Positions 9,826 through 20,014 of a DNA stretch of 64,000 bases are shown here, one piece after another. Every line of letters starts with the position of its first letter. The first letter of the stretch is position 1. Position numbers and translations under genes: made by a program. Source of the stretch: JAABQG01 sp963726365 (GTDB lineage Bacteria > Pseudomonadota > Gammaproteobacteria > Burkholderiales > Burkholderiaceae_C); the NCBI GenBank assembly GCA_963726365.1, contig CAVSCI010000011.1:180846-244845 (forward strand), in the 5' to 3' direction. A model generated the notes under the pieces. The model saw only the letters and a list, made by a program, of their open reading frames with translations, searched no databases and was not told where the DNA came from.

Positions 9826-10954
9826 TCAGCCCCCCACCCGCGCCGCAATCGCTTCGCCCATCTCCTGCGTGCTGGCGTTGCCGCCCAGGTCGGGCGTGCG
9901 CGGGCCGGTGATCAGCGTCACCTCGATCGCCTGGACGATGGCGTCGTGCGCCTGGCGGAAACGCGCGTCGGGCTGGCCGTCCGCGCCCGGGCGGCTGCCG
10001 GCCAGGAAGTCGAGCATCAGCGCGCCCGACCAGATCATGGCCACCGGGTTGGCGATGTTCTTGCCGTAGATGTCGGGCGCCGAGCCGTGCACCGGCTCGA
10101 ACAGCGACGGGAAGCTGCGCTCCGGGTTCAGGTTGGCCGAGGGCGCCAGGCCGATGGTGCCGGTGGTGGCCGGGCCGAGGTCCGACAGGATGTCGCCGAA
10201 CAGGTTGGACGCCACCACCACGTCGAAGCGCCCGGGCTGCAGCACGAAGCGCGCGCTCAGGATGTCGATGTGCTGCTTGTCCACGGTGACCTCGGGGTAG
10301 CCCTTGGCCATGGCATCGGCGCGCGCCGTCCCACCAGGGCATGCTGATCGCGATGCCGTTGCTCTTGGTGGCCACGGTCAGGTGCTTGCGATTGCGGCTT
10401 TGCGCCAGCTCGAAGGCGTACTTCAGCACGCGGTCGGTGCCATGGCGCGAATAGACCGACTCCTGGATCACGATCTCGCGCTCGGTGCCCGCGTACATCA
10501 CGCCGCCGAGGTTGGTGTACTCGCCCTCGGTGTTCTCGCGCACCACGAAGTAGTCGATGTCGCCGGCCTTGCGCCCGGCCAGCGGGCAGGGCACGCCCTC
10601 GAACAGGCGCACCGGGCGCAGGTTGATGTACTGGTCGAACTCGCGGCGGAACTTCAGCAGCGAGCCCCACAGCGACACATGGTCGGGCACGGTGGCCGGC
10701 CAGCCGACGGCGCCGAAGTAGATCGCGTCCATGTCCTGCAGCTGCGCCTTCCAGTCGTCCGGCATCATCTGGCCGTGCTGCTGGTAGTAGTCGCAATGCG
10801 CCCAGTCGAACGACGTGAATTCAAGGGCCAGGCCGAAGCGGCGCGCGGCGGCTTCGAGCACGCGCAGGCCCTCGGGCATGACCTCGCGGCCGATGCCGTC
10901 GCCGGCGATGACGGCAATGCGCAGGGGTTTGGGGTCTGGGGTGGAGGTGGTCAT
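9826..10954 (-). CDS. Tartrate dehydrogenase / isopropylmalate dehydrogenase-like enzyme (frameshifted)
   Basis: A β-decarboxylating dehydrogenase of about 375 residues, using NAD and a divalent metal. The start MTTSTPDPKPLRIAVIAGDGIG at 10954 gives the usual length. The motifs YFVVRENTEGEYTNLGG, the catalytic ATKSNGI lysine region and LFGDILSDLGPATTG point to the tartrate dehydrogenase (TtuC) branch rather than LeuB. It would oxidise tartrate or D-malate-like substrates. One extra base near 10320 breaks the frame between SMPWWDG and DAMAKGYPEVTVD; removing it restores one protein ending EAIAARVGG. TtuC and D-malate dehydrogenase cannot be told apart from sequence alone. Confidence 0.83.
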
Positions 10955-11054
10955 GGCAGTGCGGGGGTCGGGTTGGAACCCCGCCATTGTCAACCGTTCG
11001 ATGCGGACCGGTCATCCGCGTTTGCCACATGCACTCTGAACGGTGTGCGAAAGC

Positions 11055-11766
<712 letters not shown>

Positions 11767-12029
11767 GCGTGGGGGTATTGTGGACGCATGGGGGGTGAGT
11801 CGGCTCAGGGGCGAGATGGATATTTATGGCAAGGGGCTGAAATCGGCCACAACTGGCCCGTCGCCGGTTCTATAGAGCAGCCACTCAAAAGGCAACTTCA
11901 CTCCAGAAGCTGACTGATGACCGACTAAAGCTCATTGGCCAAAGCGGCCGCCATGGCAGCGCCCTTCTGACCCGCTCAAAATAAAATTCAATTGGCTTGT
12001 CTGTTCGGAATTTGTGATTGCGTTCATCC

Positions 12030-12914
12030 CTACCGAGCCGGATTGTTTGACATGAACTCGATCAAATCTTTGGTGCTCTGTTCGGCTACCTGCCTGTTGG
12101 GTTGATTGGTGTTAGTGCAACCACGTCCGTTGCAAGCTAATTTCTCGAAGAAACTGGCCCCCTTTTTTTGATCCCAGCCATGAGTCGCATCAGGGTAGAC
12201 CTGTACGGAGAATACTCGTTGTTGGGATTCCGGAAGTGCTTTCACAGCGTCTTCGCAAGCTTTTGGGTCCCTGTTGTCATAGTCGTCATTTGCCCCGGCG
12301 TAGATTTTTATCGGCGCCCCGGTCCACTCCATCCATGCACTTGTAGGTACCGGATTTTTGCGTCCCTGAGCATTTGCTTTCAGCACCCAGCATATGGGAT
12401 AGAAAGGCGCATGGGCGGCAAATTGCTGACCGGATTTCCCATAGGTCTTATTTGCCCAAGTCGTTGCAGCTACAAGTGCAAGTAGCCCGCCATATGAATA
12501 TCCGGCGACACCGATACGCTTGGGGTCAATTTCGGGATTAGATGCGAGGAAGTTCAACGAGCCAAAAAGTTCGGGCAGATAAGCCGAAGGCCCCCCCGCC
12601 TTGGCAGAGCCATGAGTTGGAAACATGCGTAACTCAAGGGTGGCAAACCCGGCTTTTTGAAGTGCCTGTGCGTACGTGGACGTTCCCTCGCGTTCGTCGG
12701 ACCATCCCCAAGCGCTGTGCAGCAACACGATTGCGGGTAGTTTGGCTCCAGCATTCTGAGCACTTGGGCGGGAGTAGATTGCCTCCACTTTCTCTGCGCC
12801 TGGACTGCCGCCGGTCTGTGCTCCGGGAAATTTACAAGCTCTTGTGCATAGCAACAAATGGCATACAGCCCAGTAGGCATCCAACCACGAACCTGCGAAA
12901 ACAGCCGAACACAT
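12030..12914 (-). CDS. Dienelactone hydrolase family protein, inserted in an ABC operon
   Basis: A 294-residue α/β-hydrolase. After an uncertain N-terminus come AIVLLHSAWGWSDEREG (oxyanion region), the nucleophile elbow GYSYGG (here with Ser), an acid in AGANDDYDN and the catalytic His in YPDATHGW. This is the order expected for DLH-family enzymes. The start is doubtful. ATG 12914 is in frame, but ATG 12930 in another frame is preceded by AGGAGAC and gives a more signal-like N-terminus, so a frameshift near 12840 is possible. Base composition is visibly less GC-rich than the flanking ABC genes, and the gene separates the permease from its ATPase, which suggests acquisition by transfer. Confidence 0.78.
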   Translation of the reverse strand: MCSAVFAGSWLDAYWAVCHLLLCTRACKFPGAQTGGSPGAEKVEAIYSRPSAQNAGAKLPAIVLLHSAWGWSDEREGTSTYAQALQKAGFATLELRMFPTHGSAKAGGPSAYLPELFGSLNFLASNPEIDPKRIGVAGYSYGGLLALVAATTWANKTYGKSGQQFAAHAPFYPICWVLKANAQGRKNPVPTSAWMEWTGAPIKIYAGANDDYDNRDPKACEDAVKALPESQQRVFSVQVYPDATHGWDQKKGASFFEKLACNGRGCTNTNQPNRQVAEQSTKDLIEFMSNNPAR

Positions 12915-13098
12915 CCTTCTCCAGTCGCATTTGTCGTCTCCTTTACGATTGAAAACGAATCTAAACACTGGGTATCTCAAGCTGAAGCGCCCCTGAATAA
13001 TAAAAGCGACCGCTCCTCTCAGCAAGTTGCCGTTGGGGTGTCGAATCCAGCGGTGACCGAAGTGGGTCGCTACCAGACCCCCGATCCATCCAAGCCCC

Positions 13099-14370
<1,272 letters not shown>

Positions 14371-14393
14371 GCGGGGTGGCGCGGCGAGGTGGG

Positions 14394-15638
14394 TCAGCGC
14401 GAGATGAAGGAGGGCACTTCCATGCCCTTTTCCGGCGCCAGGGCAGGGCCGCGGCGCACGCGGTCGCCGGGCAGTGCTTTTTCGGTCTGGGGAATGGCCT
14501 CGTCGCCTTCTTTCAGGCCGTCCAGGATTTCCACCGAGCCGATGCCGCGCAGGCCCAGGCGCACCGGCACGCGCACCGCGCGGCCGTCCTGCAGCGCCAG
14601 CACCCAGGGTTTTTCGCGGTCGGCGTCGCGCACCGCACTCGATGGCAGCACCAGCGCGTCTTTCTTCGAGCCGGCCAGCAGCTCCACCGAAACCGTCATG
14701 TCCGGCTTCAGGAAGGCGGGCGGCTTGGGCACTTCCAGGCGCACGTCCACCGTGCCGCGCTGGGGGTCCACCGCCGGGGAGACGTAATAGAGCTTGGCGT
14801 CGAAGCGCTGGCCCGGAAACGCATCGGCCACTGCCTGGGCGGCCATGCCGGGGGTGAGCAGGCGCAGGTGTTTTTCGTCCACCGCCGCGTCGATGCGGGT
14901 GTTGCCCTGCGCGGCCAGCGCCAGCAGCGTGCGGCCGGGCTGCGCCATGGTGCCGGGCTCCACGTTGCGCGCCAGCACCACCGCATCGACCGGGCTGGTG
15001 ATCTGCAGCCGCGCCAGGCGGGCCGTGGCCACTTCCACGGCGGCCTCGGCCTGCGCCACGCGCGAGGCGGCCATGGCGGGCTCGATGCCGCTGGCCTGGT
15101 TGGCGGCCGACTGCACGCGCGCGGACTCCAGCGCGCTGCGGGCGGTGTCGAGCAGGCGTTGGGCGTCGTCGAGCTTTTGCTGCGAGAAAAAGCCTTTTGC
15201 CACCAGGTCACGCGTGCGCTCGTAGTCACGCTCGGCGGCCTTGAAGGTGGCCTCGGCCTGCACCACGGCCTGGCTGGCCACCGGGGCCGATACCGTGGCC
15301 TGCTGGGTGGCGCGGCCGCGGGCCTCGACCAGCGCGGCGCGGGCCTGCTGCAAGGCGGCGCGCGCCTCGGCGTCGGACAGGCGCAGCAGCAGGTCGCCGG
15401 CCTTGACGCGGTCGCCCTCGCGCACCTTCACGTCCAGCACGGTGGCGGTCACTTCGCTGCCGATGTCCATGCGCGCCGGCGCGTTGAGCCGCCCCGTGGC
15501 CACCACCGATTGCACGATGCCGGTGCGTACCACCGGCGCGACCTGGACCTTGGTGCCGCGCTGGCTGGCCCATGCCACAGCGGCGGCCACCACCAGTACG
15601 GCGAACGCTGCAGATCCCCATTTGACGAGAGGTTTCAT
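14394..15638 (-). CDS. Periplasmic adaptor (HlyD/MacA-like membrane fusion protein)
   Basis: A 414-residue membrane-fusion protein. ATG 15638 (MKPLVKWGSAAFAVLVVAAA) gives a signal-anchor right at the N-terminus and is preferred over the longer frame. The biotinyl-lipoyl halves (GSEVTATVLDVKVREGDRV and SPVDAVVLARNVEPGTM) flank a coiled-coil hairpin (about residues 85-190). The β-barrel and membrane-proximal domains follow. It is the first gene of the adaptor-permease-ATPase set and links the inner-membrane exporter to an outer-membrane channel. No tolC-like gene is nearby. It is divergent from the NCS2 permease. Confidence 0.9.
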   Translation of the reverse strand: MKPLVKWGSAAFAVLVVAAAVAWASQRGTKVQVAPVVRTGIVQSVVATGRLNAPARMDIGSEVTATVLDVKVREGDRVKAGDLLLRLSDAEARAALQQARAALVEARGRATQQATVSAPVASQAVVQAEATFKAAERDYERTRDLVAKGFFSQQKLDDAQRLLDTARSALESARVQSAANQASGIEPAMAASRVAQAEAAVEVATARLARLQITSPVDAVVLARNVEPGTMAQPGRTLLALAAQGNTRIDAAVDEKHLRLLTPGMAAQAVADAFPGQRFDAKLYYVSPAVDPQRGTVDVRLEVPKPPAFLKPDMTVSVELLAGSKKDALVLPSSAVRDADREKPWVLALQDGRAVRVPVRLGLRGIGSVEILDGLKEGDEAIPQTEKALPGDRVRRGPALAPEKGMEVPSFISR

Positions 15639-15759
15639 ATTGCAAGCGTAGCAGCATGCCGCAACTGCAGACTGTTGGCGGGCGAACGTAGCGGCCTTCA
15701 TGGCGCCCTCTTCCTTGAGTTGCTTCAGAAACCGTCTACGATGGCCGCTTCAAAGAAAT

Positions 15760-15763
15760 GGAG
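15760..15763 (+). promoter_or_regulatory. Ribosome-binding site supporting the 15770 start
   Basis: GGAG lies 6 bases before ATG 15770. The alternative ATG at 15758 overlaps this site and has no comparable signal, so the later start is favoured. Confidence 0.5.
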
Positions 15764-15769
15764 CAATCA

Positions 15770-17056
15770 ATGGGCATGCTGGACTGGACCGAGAGAAGCG
15801 CGGACGTGCTGCAACAGGGCGGGGTGATCGGTCCGGACGAGCGCCTGCCCTGGCCGCAGACCGCGGTGATGGGGGTGCAGCACGTCATCGCCATGTTCGG
15901 CGCCACGGTGCTGGCGCCGATCCTGATGGGTTTTGATCCGAACATCGCCATCCTGATGAGCGGGGTGGGCACGCTGATCTTCTTCATCATCACCGGCGGC
16001 AAGGTGCCCAGCTACCTGGGGTCGAGCTTCGCATTCATCGGCGTGGTCATTGCCGCCACGGCCTATGCCGGCAAGGGGCCGAACGCCAATATCGGTGTCG
16101 CTCTGGGCGGCATCATCGCCTGCGGCCTGCTGTACACCCTGATCGGCGCGCTGGTGCAGGCCATCGGCACCGGCTGGATCGAGCGCTTCATGCCGCCGGT
16201 GGTCACCGGCGCCGTGGTGGCCGTGATCGGCCTGAACCTGGCCAGCATTCCGGTGAAGAACATGGCGGCGAGCAACTTCGACAGCTGGATGCAGGTCGTC
16301 ACCTTCGTCAGCGTGGGCCTGGTGGCGGTGCTGACGCGCGGCATGGTGCAGCGCCTGCTGATTCTGGTGGGCCTGATCGTGGCGACGCTGATCTACGCCG
16401 TGCTGACCAACGGGCTGGGCCTCGGCAAGCCGATGGACCTGAGCGGGCTCATCAACGCTGCCTGGTTTGGCGCGCCGGCCTTCACGGCGCCGGTCTTCAC
16501 CGGCAACGCCATGCTGCTGATCGCGCCGGTGGCCATCATTCTGGTGGCCGAGAACCTGGGTCACATCAAGGCCGTGACCGCGATGACCGGCAAGAACCTG
16601 GACGTCTACATGGGCCGCGCCTTCATCGGCGACGGTATCGCCACCATGGTCTCGGGCAGTGCCGGCGGCACCGGTGTGACCACCTATGCCGAGAACATCG
16701 GCGTGATGGCAGCCACCAAGATCTATTCCACCGCCGTGTTTCTGGTGGCGGCGCTGATTGCCGTGCTGCTGGGCTTTTCGCCGAAGTTCGGCGCGGTGAT
16801 CCAGGTGATTCCGCTGCCGGTGATGGGCGGCGTGTCGATCGTCGTGTTCGGCCTGATCGCCGTGGCCGGCGCCAAGATCTGGGTCGACAACAAGGTCGAT
16901 TTCTCGCAGAACAAGAACCTGATCGTCGCGGCCATCACGCTGGTGCTGGGCACCGGCGACTTCACGCTCAAGTTCGGCCAGTTCGCGCTCGGCGGTATCG
17001 GCACCGCCACCTTTGGCGCCATTCTTTTGTATGCCCTGCTCAACCGCAAGCCCTGA
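15770..17056 (+). CDS. NCS2-family uracil/xanthine permease
   Basis: A 428-residue inner-membrane nucleobase:cation symporter with about 14 hydrophobic segments. It starts MGMLDWTERSADVLQ (an in-frame ATG at 15758 would add four residues). Family motifs include QHVIAMFGATVLAPILMG, GSSFAFIGVV and the substrate-site segment VAENLGHIKAVTAMTG. The family signature QVIPLPVMGGVSIVVFGLIA lies near the end. The UraA-like features suggest uracil, but xanthine cannot be excluded. No pyrimidine-pathway gene adjoins it. It ends 45 bases before the superoxide dismutase gene on the same strand. Confidence 0.9.
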   Translation: MGMLDWTERSADVLQQGGVIGPDERLPWPQTAVMGVQHVIAMFGATVLAPILMGFDPNIAILMSGVGTLIFFIITGGKVPSYLGSSFAFIGVVIAATAYAGKGPNANIGVALGGIIACGLLYTLIGALVQAIGTGWIERFMPPVVTGAVVAVIGLNLASIPVKNMAASNFDSWMQVVTFVSVGLVAVLTRGMVQRLLILVGLIVATLIYAVLTNGLGLGKPMDLSGLINAAWFGAPAFTAPVFTGNAMLLIAPVAIILVAENLGHIKAVTAMTGKNLDVYMGRAFIGDGIATMVSGSAGGTGVTTYAENIGVMAATKIYSTAVFLVAALIAVLLGFSPKFGAVIQVIPLPVMGGVSIVVFGLIAVAGAKIWVDNKVDFSQNKNLIVAAITLVLGTGDFTLKFGQFALGGIGTATFGAILLYALLNRKP

Positions 17057-17101
17057 TTTTTTTCGCCCGCCTCCCAAACCCAACCTGCCTGGAAACCTGA
17101 C

Positions 17102-17649
17102 ATGACTTCATCCAACCCCTGTCGCCTTTTCCTTGGTCCGCGCGCTTTCGTCGGCCGCACTGCTGCTGGGCCTGGTGGCCTGCGCTGCGCCGAAGCCCGA
17201 CGTGACGGCCGCGGCCGACCTGCAGGCCACCCGCGGCAATACGGCCAGCGGCACCTTGGTTTTTGTCCAGACTGGCGACAAGGTGTTGGTCACCGGCGAA
17301 GTGCGTGGCCTCAAGCCCAATGCCGAGCATGGTTTTCATGTGCATGAAAACGGCGACTGCTCCAGCGGCGACGGCATGAGCGCCGGCGGCCACTTCAATC
17401 CGGGCGGCAACGCGCACGGCCAGTACGGCCGGGCCGAGCACCATGTGGGCGACCTGCCGTCATCTGAAGGCCGACGCGCAGGGCGTGGCAAAGTTCGAGC
17501 TCATCTCCACCAGCCTGACGCTCAAGCCCGGCGCCGCCAGCATCGTGAACAAGGCCCTGATCGTGCACCGTGACCCCGACGACTACTGGACCCAGCCCAC
17601 CGGCAACTCCGGCCCGCGCGTGGCCTGTGGCGTGATCCGCAAGTCGTGA
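17102..17649 (+). CDS. sodC: Cu/Zn superoxide dismutase, lipoprotein (frameshifted)
   Basis: A periplasmic Cu/Zn-SOD of about 180 residues. The N-terminus has a lipobox (LLLGLVAC, Cys about residue 26). The metal-site motif GFHVHENGDCSSGDGMSAGGHFNP is followed by HHVGDLP (Zn and Cu ligands) and the closing GPRVACGVI with its disulfide cysteine. Two single-base insertions break it. One is in the TTTT run near 17128, after which LVRALSSAALLL follows. The other is an extra T at 17460 between GDLP and HLKADAQGVAKFEL. With both removed the protein is complete. It would dismutate superoxide at the outer membrane or in the periplasm. Confidence 0.85.
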
Positions 17650-17709
17650 AGGGGTGAGGCGTCAGGGTGAAGCCGAGGGGCGGCGTGACGCTGAGCTTCT
17701 TCAAAAAGC

Positions 17710-17755
17710 GTAGCAATCAGCGGCCATTCGGCGCTGGGGAAGCGGCAATTTTGCC
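17710..17755. repeat. Dispersed short repeat, intergenic copy
   Basis: TAGCAATCAGCGGCCATTCG followed by GCGCTGGGGAAGCGGCAATT, 60 bases after the sodC stop and 45 bases before the CoA-transferase remnant. It is a diverged copy of the same repeat as at 9744. Confidence 0.6.
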
Positions 17756-17800
17756 TTGATTCCGGGTTCGAAGGCACGGTCGCGCGCATGGAAGTATTTA

Positions 17801-17871
17801 GGGTTTTTCATGCCCCTGTCCGATCGCGTTCGTCACCCCGGCCGTACGCAAGCAGATCAACAACGGGCAGA
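17801..17871 (+). pseudogene. Remnant of a succinyl-CoA:acetate CoA-transferase gene
   Basis: The first 44 bases (through ATG 17810, MPLSDRVRHP) match the start of the intact CoA-transferase gene at 20006-20048 with about four mismatches. The match then jumps to the segment corresponding to 20308-20338 (encoding AVRKQINNGQ). The join falls on a shared GGCC, as expected for a microhomology deletion of about 260 bases. Homology stops at about 17871. The rest of the gap up to 18039 contains no recognisable gene. Confidence 0.8.
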
Positions 17872-18039
17872 GCGGTAACCGGGTCGTTTCGTGCGACGGC
17901 GAATCGATACTCTCGCGGATCAGCCGCGGGCCTGAAGAATCTCGAGGGGACCAGAGGGGCTTGACGAGTCCCGCAGGGGCGCCCATGGGCGGGAACACGA
18001 CGGCAGCCAGCCGTACGCAGTTCGACTGCGGCGCACGGC

Positions 18040-19365
18040 TCACGGGGGGACCTGCGCCAAGCGCCCCCGTTGCCAGGTGATGCCGGCGTCGGTCGAGCGC
18101 ACTTGCATGCCCTTGTTGCCCGCGAGTACCACCAGCCCTTGCCCGTCGGTGCAGATCGAGCTCATGAACTGCGTCGTCTTCCGCGGCAGACCCGTGTCGA
18201 TCAGTTTCCATGAGTCGCCCCGGTCTTCGCTGCGCAGCAGTTGCCCGTCGCCCACATAGGCCAGCACGATCCCGCCCGGCAAGGGCAGCATCGCCTGCAT
18301 GTGCAGCCACAGGTCACCCGATAGGGCTGCGAAGCCAGTCCCCCGACCGCGCCAGTCCTCGCCACCGTTCTCGCTGACCCAGGCGGTCAGCGAGAGGTTC
18401 GGGCCTTCCTGTGACAGCGCGACCCAGCGGCGATCGTCGATGGCCTCGATCTTCTCGAAGGCTCCCCGGAAGCGCCGCTCGAACACCCGCGCCGACCAGG
18501 TGCGCCCGCCGTCGCTCGACAGATAGTAGCGTTTGCCGTAGTCCCGGCACGGGTTGTAGATCATCAGCCCGCCGCTGACACGACCGATCAGGCGCGGGCT
18601 GCATGCCAAGTGGTCAGCGGGCTCGTCCATGGCCACGGACCAGGTCCTGCCGCTGTCATCGGACTGCGCCACGACAAGCCGACCCGATCCGAACACTGGT
18701 TGCAGGGCGCCGACGGCGACCAGCCGGCCACGGCCGTCACCGACCAGGTGGTGCAGGGATGTCTCAGCGCGTGGCAGGCGCGTCTCGGACCAGGTCGCAC
18801 CCTTGTCGTCGGACAACAGCACTGCGGGTTCCGGGTTGTGGCGTGCACTGGCCAGCCGGCCATCGCTGTCGACAACGATCGGCGAAATTACCTTTGCCAC
18901 TGGATCGTTCGAGCGGAGCTTCTGCGGAAGGCGCGTCGGCGCGACCGACCAGTTGCGCCCGCCATCCGATGACTCCAGCGCAGCCCCGAGCGGATAGCCG
19001 AACTGCAGCAAGTGGGTCGACCGGAATCCAGTGACCCGCAGCAGGCCGCTCCGCTGGCTTGCGTCGGTGGGGTCGTCGAAGAAACTCGGCGTGACGCCCG
19101 CCAACTCGCCGCCGCGTACCGCCACCGACCAGTTCAGGCCGCCGTCGGTAGAGTGCAGCAGCGCGCCGTCGGTGCCGATCGACGCGCCGGCCGCAACGGT
19201 ACCGTCGCCAAGGCAGCGCAGATCCGTGAAGTGGACGAGTTCGCCAGCGATTGTGAGGGGCGGCGACTCGGCAGCCGATCCGCCACTGCCGAAGGCGACA
19301 GCCAGCCACACCATGGCGGACCACGCCCGGTGCAAGCGAAAGGGGGGAACGGTTCTGCCAGTCAC
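18040..19365 (-). CDS. Secreted Asp-box (BNR) β-propeller protein
   Basis: A 441-residue exported protein. A GTG start gives a signal peptide (AWSAMVWLAVAFGSGGSAA, cleavage near residue 32). The body is built from eight Asp-box-like turns (S-x-D-x-G-x-x-W): STDGGLNW, SSDGGRNW, SDDKGATW, SDDSGRTW, SSDGGRTW, SENGGEDW, SEDRGDSW and STDAGITW. Such propellers occur in sialidases, photosystem-stability (Ycf48-like) factors and cell-surface adhesins. The sialidase arginine triad is not evident, so a sialidase label would be unsafe. It stands alone on the minus strand between a CoA-transferase remnant and the intact CoA-transferase gene, in a region that looks inserted. Confidence 0.82.
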   Translation of the reverse strand: MTGRTVPPFRLHRAWSAMVWLAVAFGSGGSAAESPPLTIAGELVHFTDLRCLGDGTVAAGASIGTDGALLHSTDGGLNWSVAVRGGELAGVTPSFFDDPTDASQRSGLLRVTGFRSTHLLQFGYPLGAALESSDGGRNWSVAPTRLPQKLRSNDPVAKVISPIVVDSDGRLASARHNPEPAVLLSDDKGATWSETRLPRAETSLHHLVGDGRGRLVAVGALQPVFGSGRLVVAQSDDSGRTWSVAMDEPADHLACSPRLIGRVSGGLMIYNPCRDYGKRYYLSSDGGRTWSARVFERRFRGAFEKIEAIDDRRWVALSQEGPNLSLTAWVSENGGEDWRGRGTGFAALSGDLWLHMQAMLPLPGGIVLAYVGDGQLLRSEDRGDSWKLIDTGLPRKTTQFMSSICTDGQGLVVLAGNKGMQVRSTDAGITWQRGRLAQVPP

Positions 19366-20014
19366 GTCGGCCTGTATTGTGCCCTGCGAACCCGCGCCCT
19401 GGCCCGGGGATGGATTCCTTCCCCGCGAGCTCTTTGTCTTTCGCGAAGATGATCCTTGGAAGAAACCCGAGTCGCTGTTTCTCTAAGTCACCAGGTGACG
19501 GTGACGCGCTGATCGATATCAAGCACGGGTGCCGATTGCGCCGCCAGGTCCCGATGCGGCGCGATGTGCCTACCGTCATTCATCGGCCCATCACAGCCCT
19601 CCCATAGCGACGGACCGCGTGCGTGGAGTATGACGTTACGCTCCCGACGGCCGGTTTGGAGGCGGCAAATCGCAAACCGCTATGACGACTGAGCGCCTGA
19701 AGCAGGCACTTCAGATAGCGCCAGCACCGAGCAGACCCGAGACTTGATGTTGCATCGCAGCAACGACTTCGCCTGACTGCGCGGGCTGATCAGGAATCTC
19801 CCCTTCCGATCTTCGTGAATCACTTTAATAGTGATAGCTGAAAGCGACCATATCACGCTGGAAAATGCCAGAAAACACTGATTATTCTCCAAGGACAGGA
19901 TGAGAGTTACATGACTGAGGGTAAACCCTAATTTTTGATGCATGTCATGCTAGGATGACACCTTATCGCCGCGCGCCTGTTGTCGCGCGGCAGGTGTTTC
20001 ATCAAAGGTTTTTC
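19366..20014. other. Gene-free interval with AT-rich core
   Basis: No supported gene. The stretch 19680-19940 is distinctly richer in A and T than its surroundings. The last 60 bases should hold the promoter and leader of the CoA-transferase gene. Short open frames here have no recognisable motifs. Confidence 0.6.

Noticed and set aside
18040..19365. Sialidase label for the Asp-box protein
   Set aside because: Asp boxes mark the propeller fold only. The arginine triad and Tyr/Glu pair of sialidases were not identifiable, so a neutral name was used.
19680..19943. An 87-codon minus-strand frame in the AT-rich interval before the CoA-transferase gene
   Set aside because: No ribosome-binding site, homology cue or domain. 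Weak composition-driven open frames are expected in a less GC-rich stretch.
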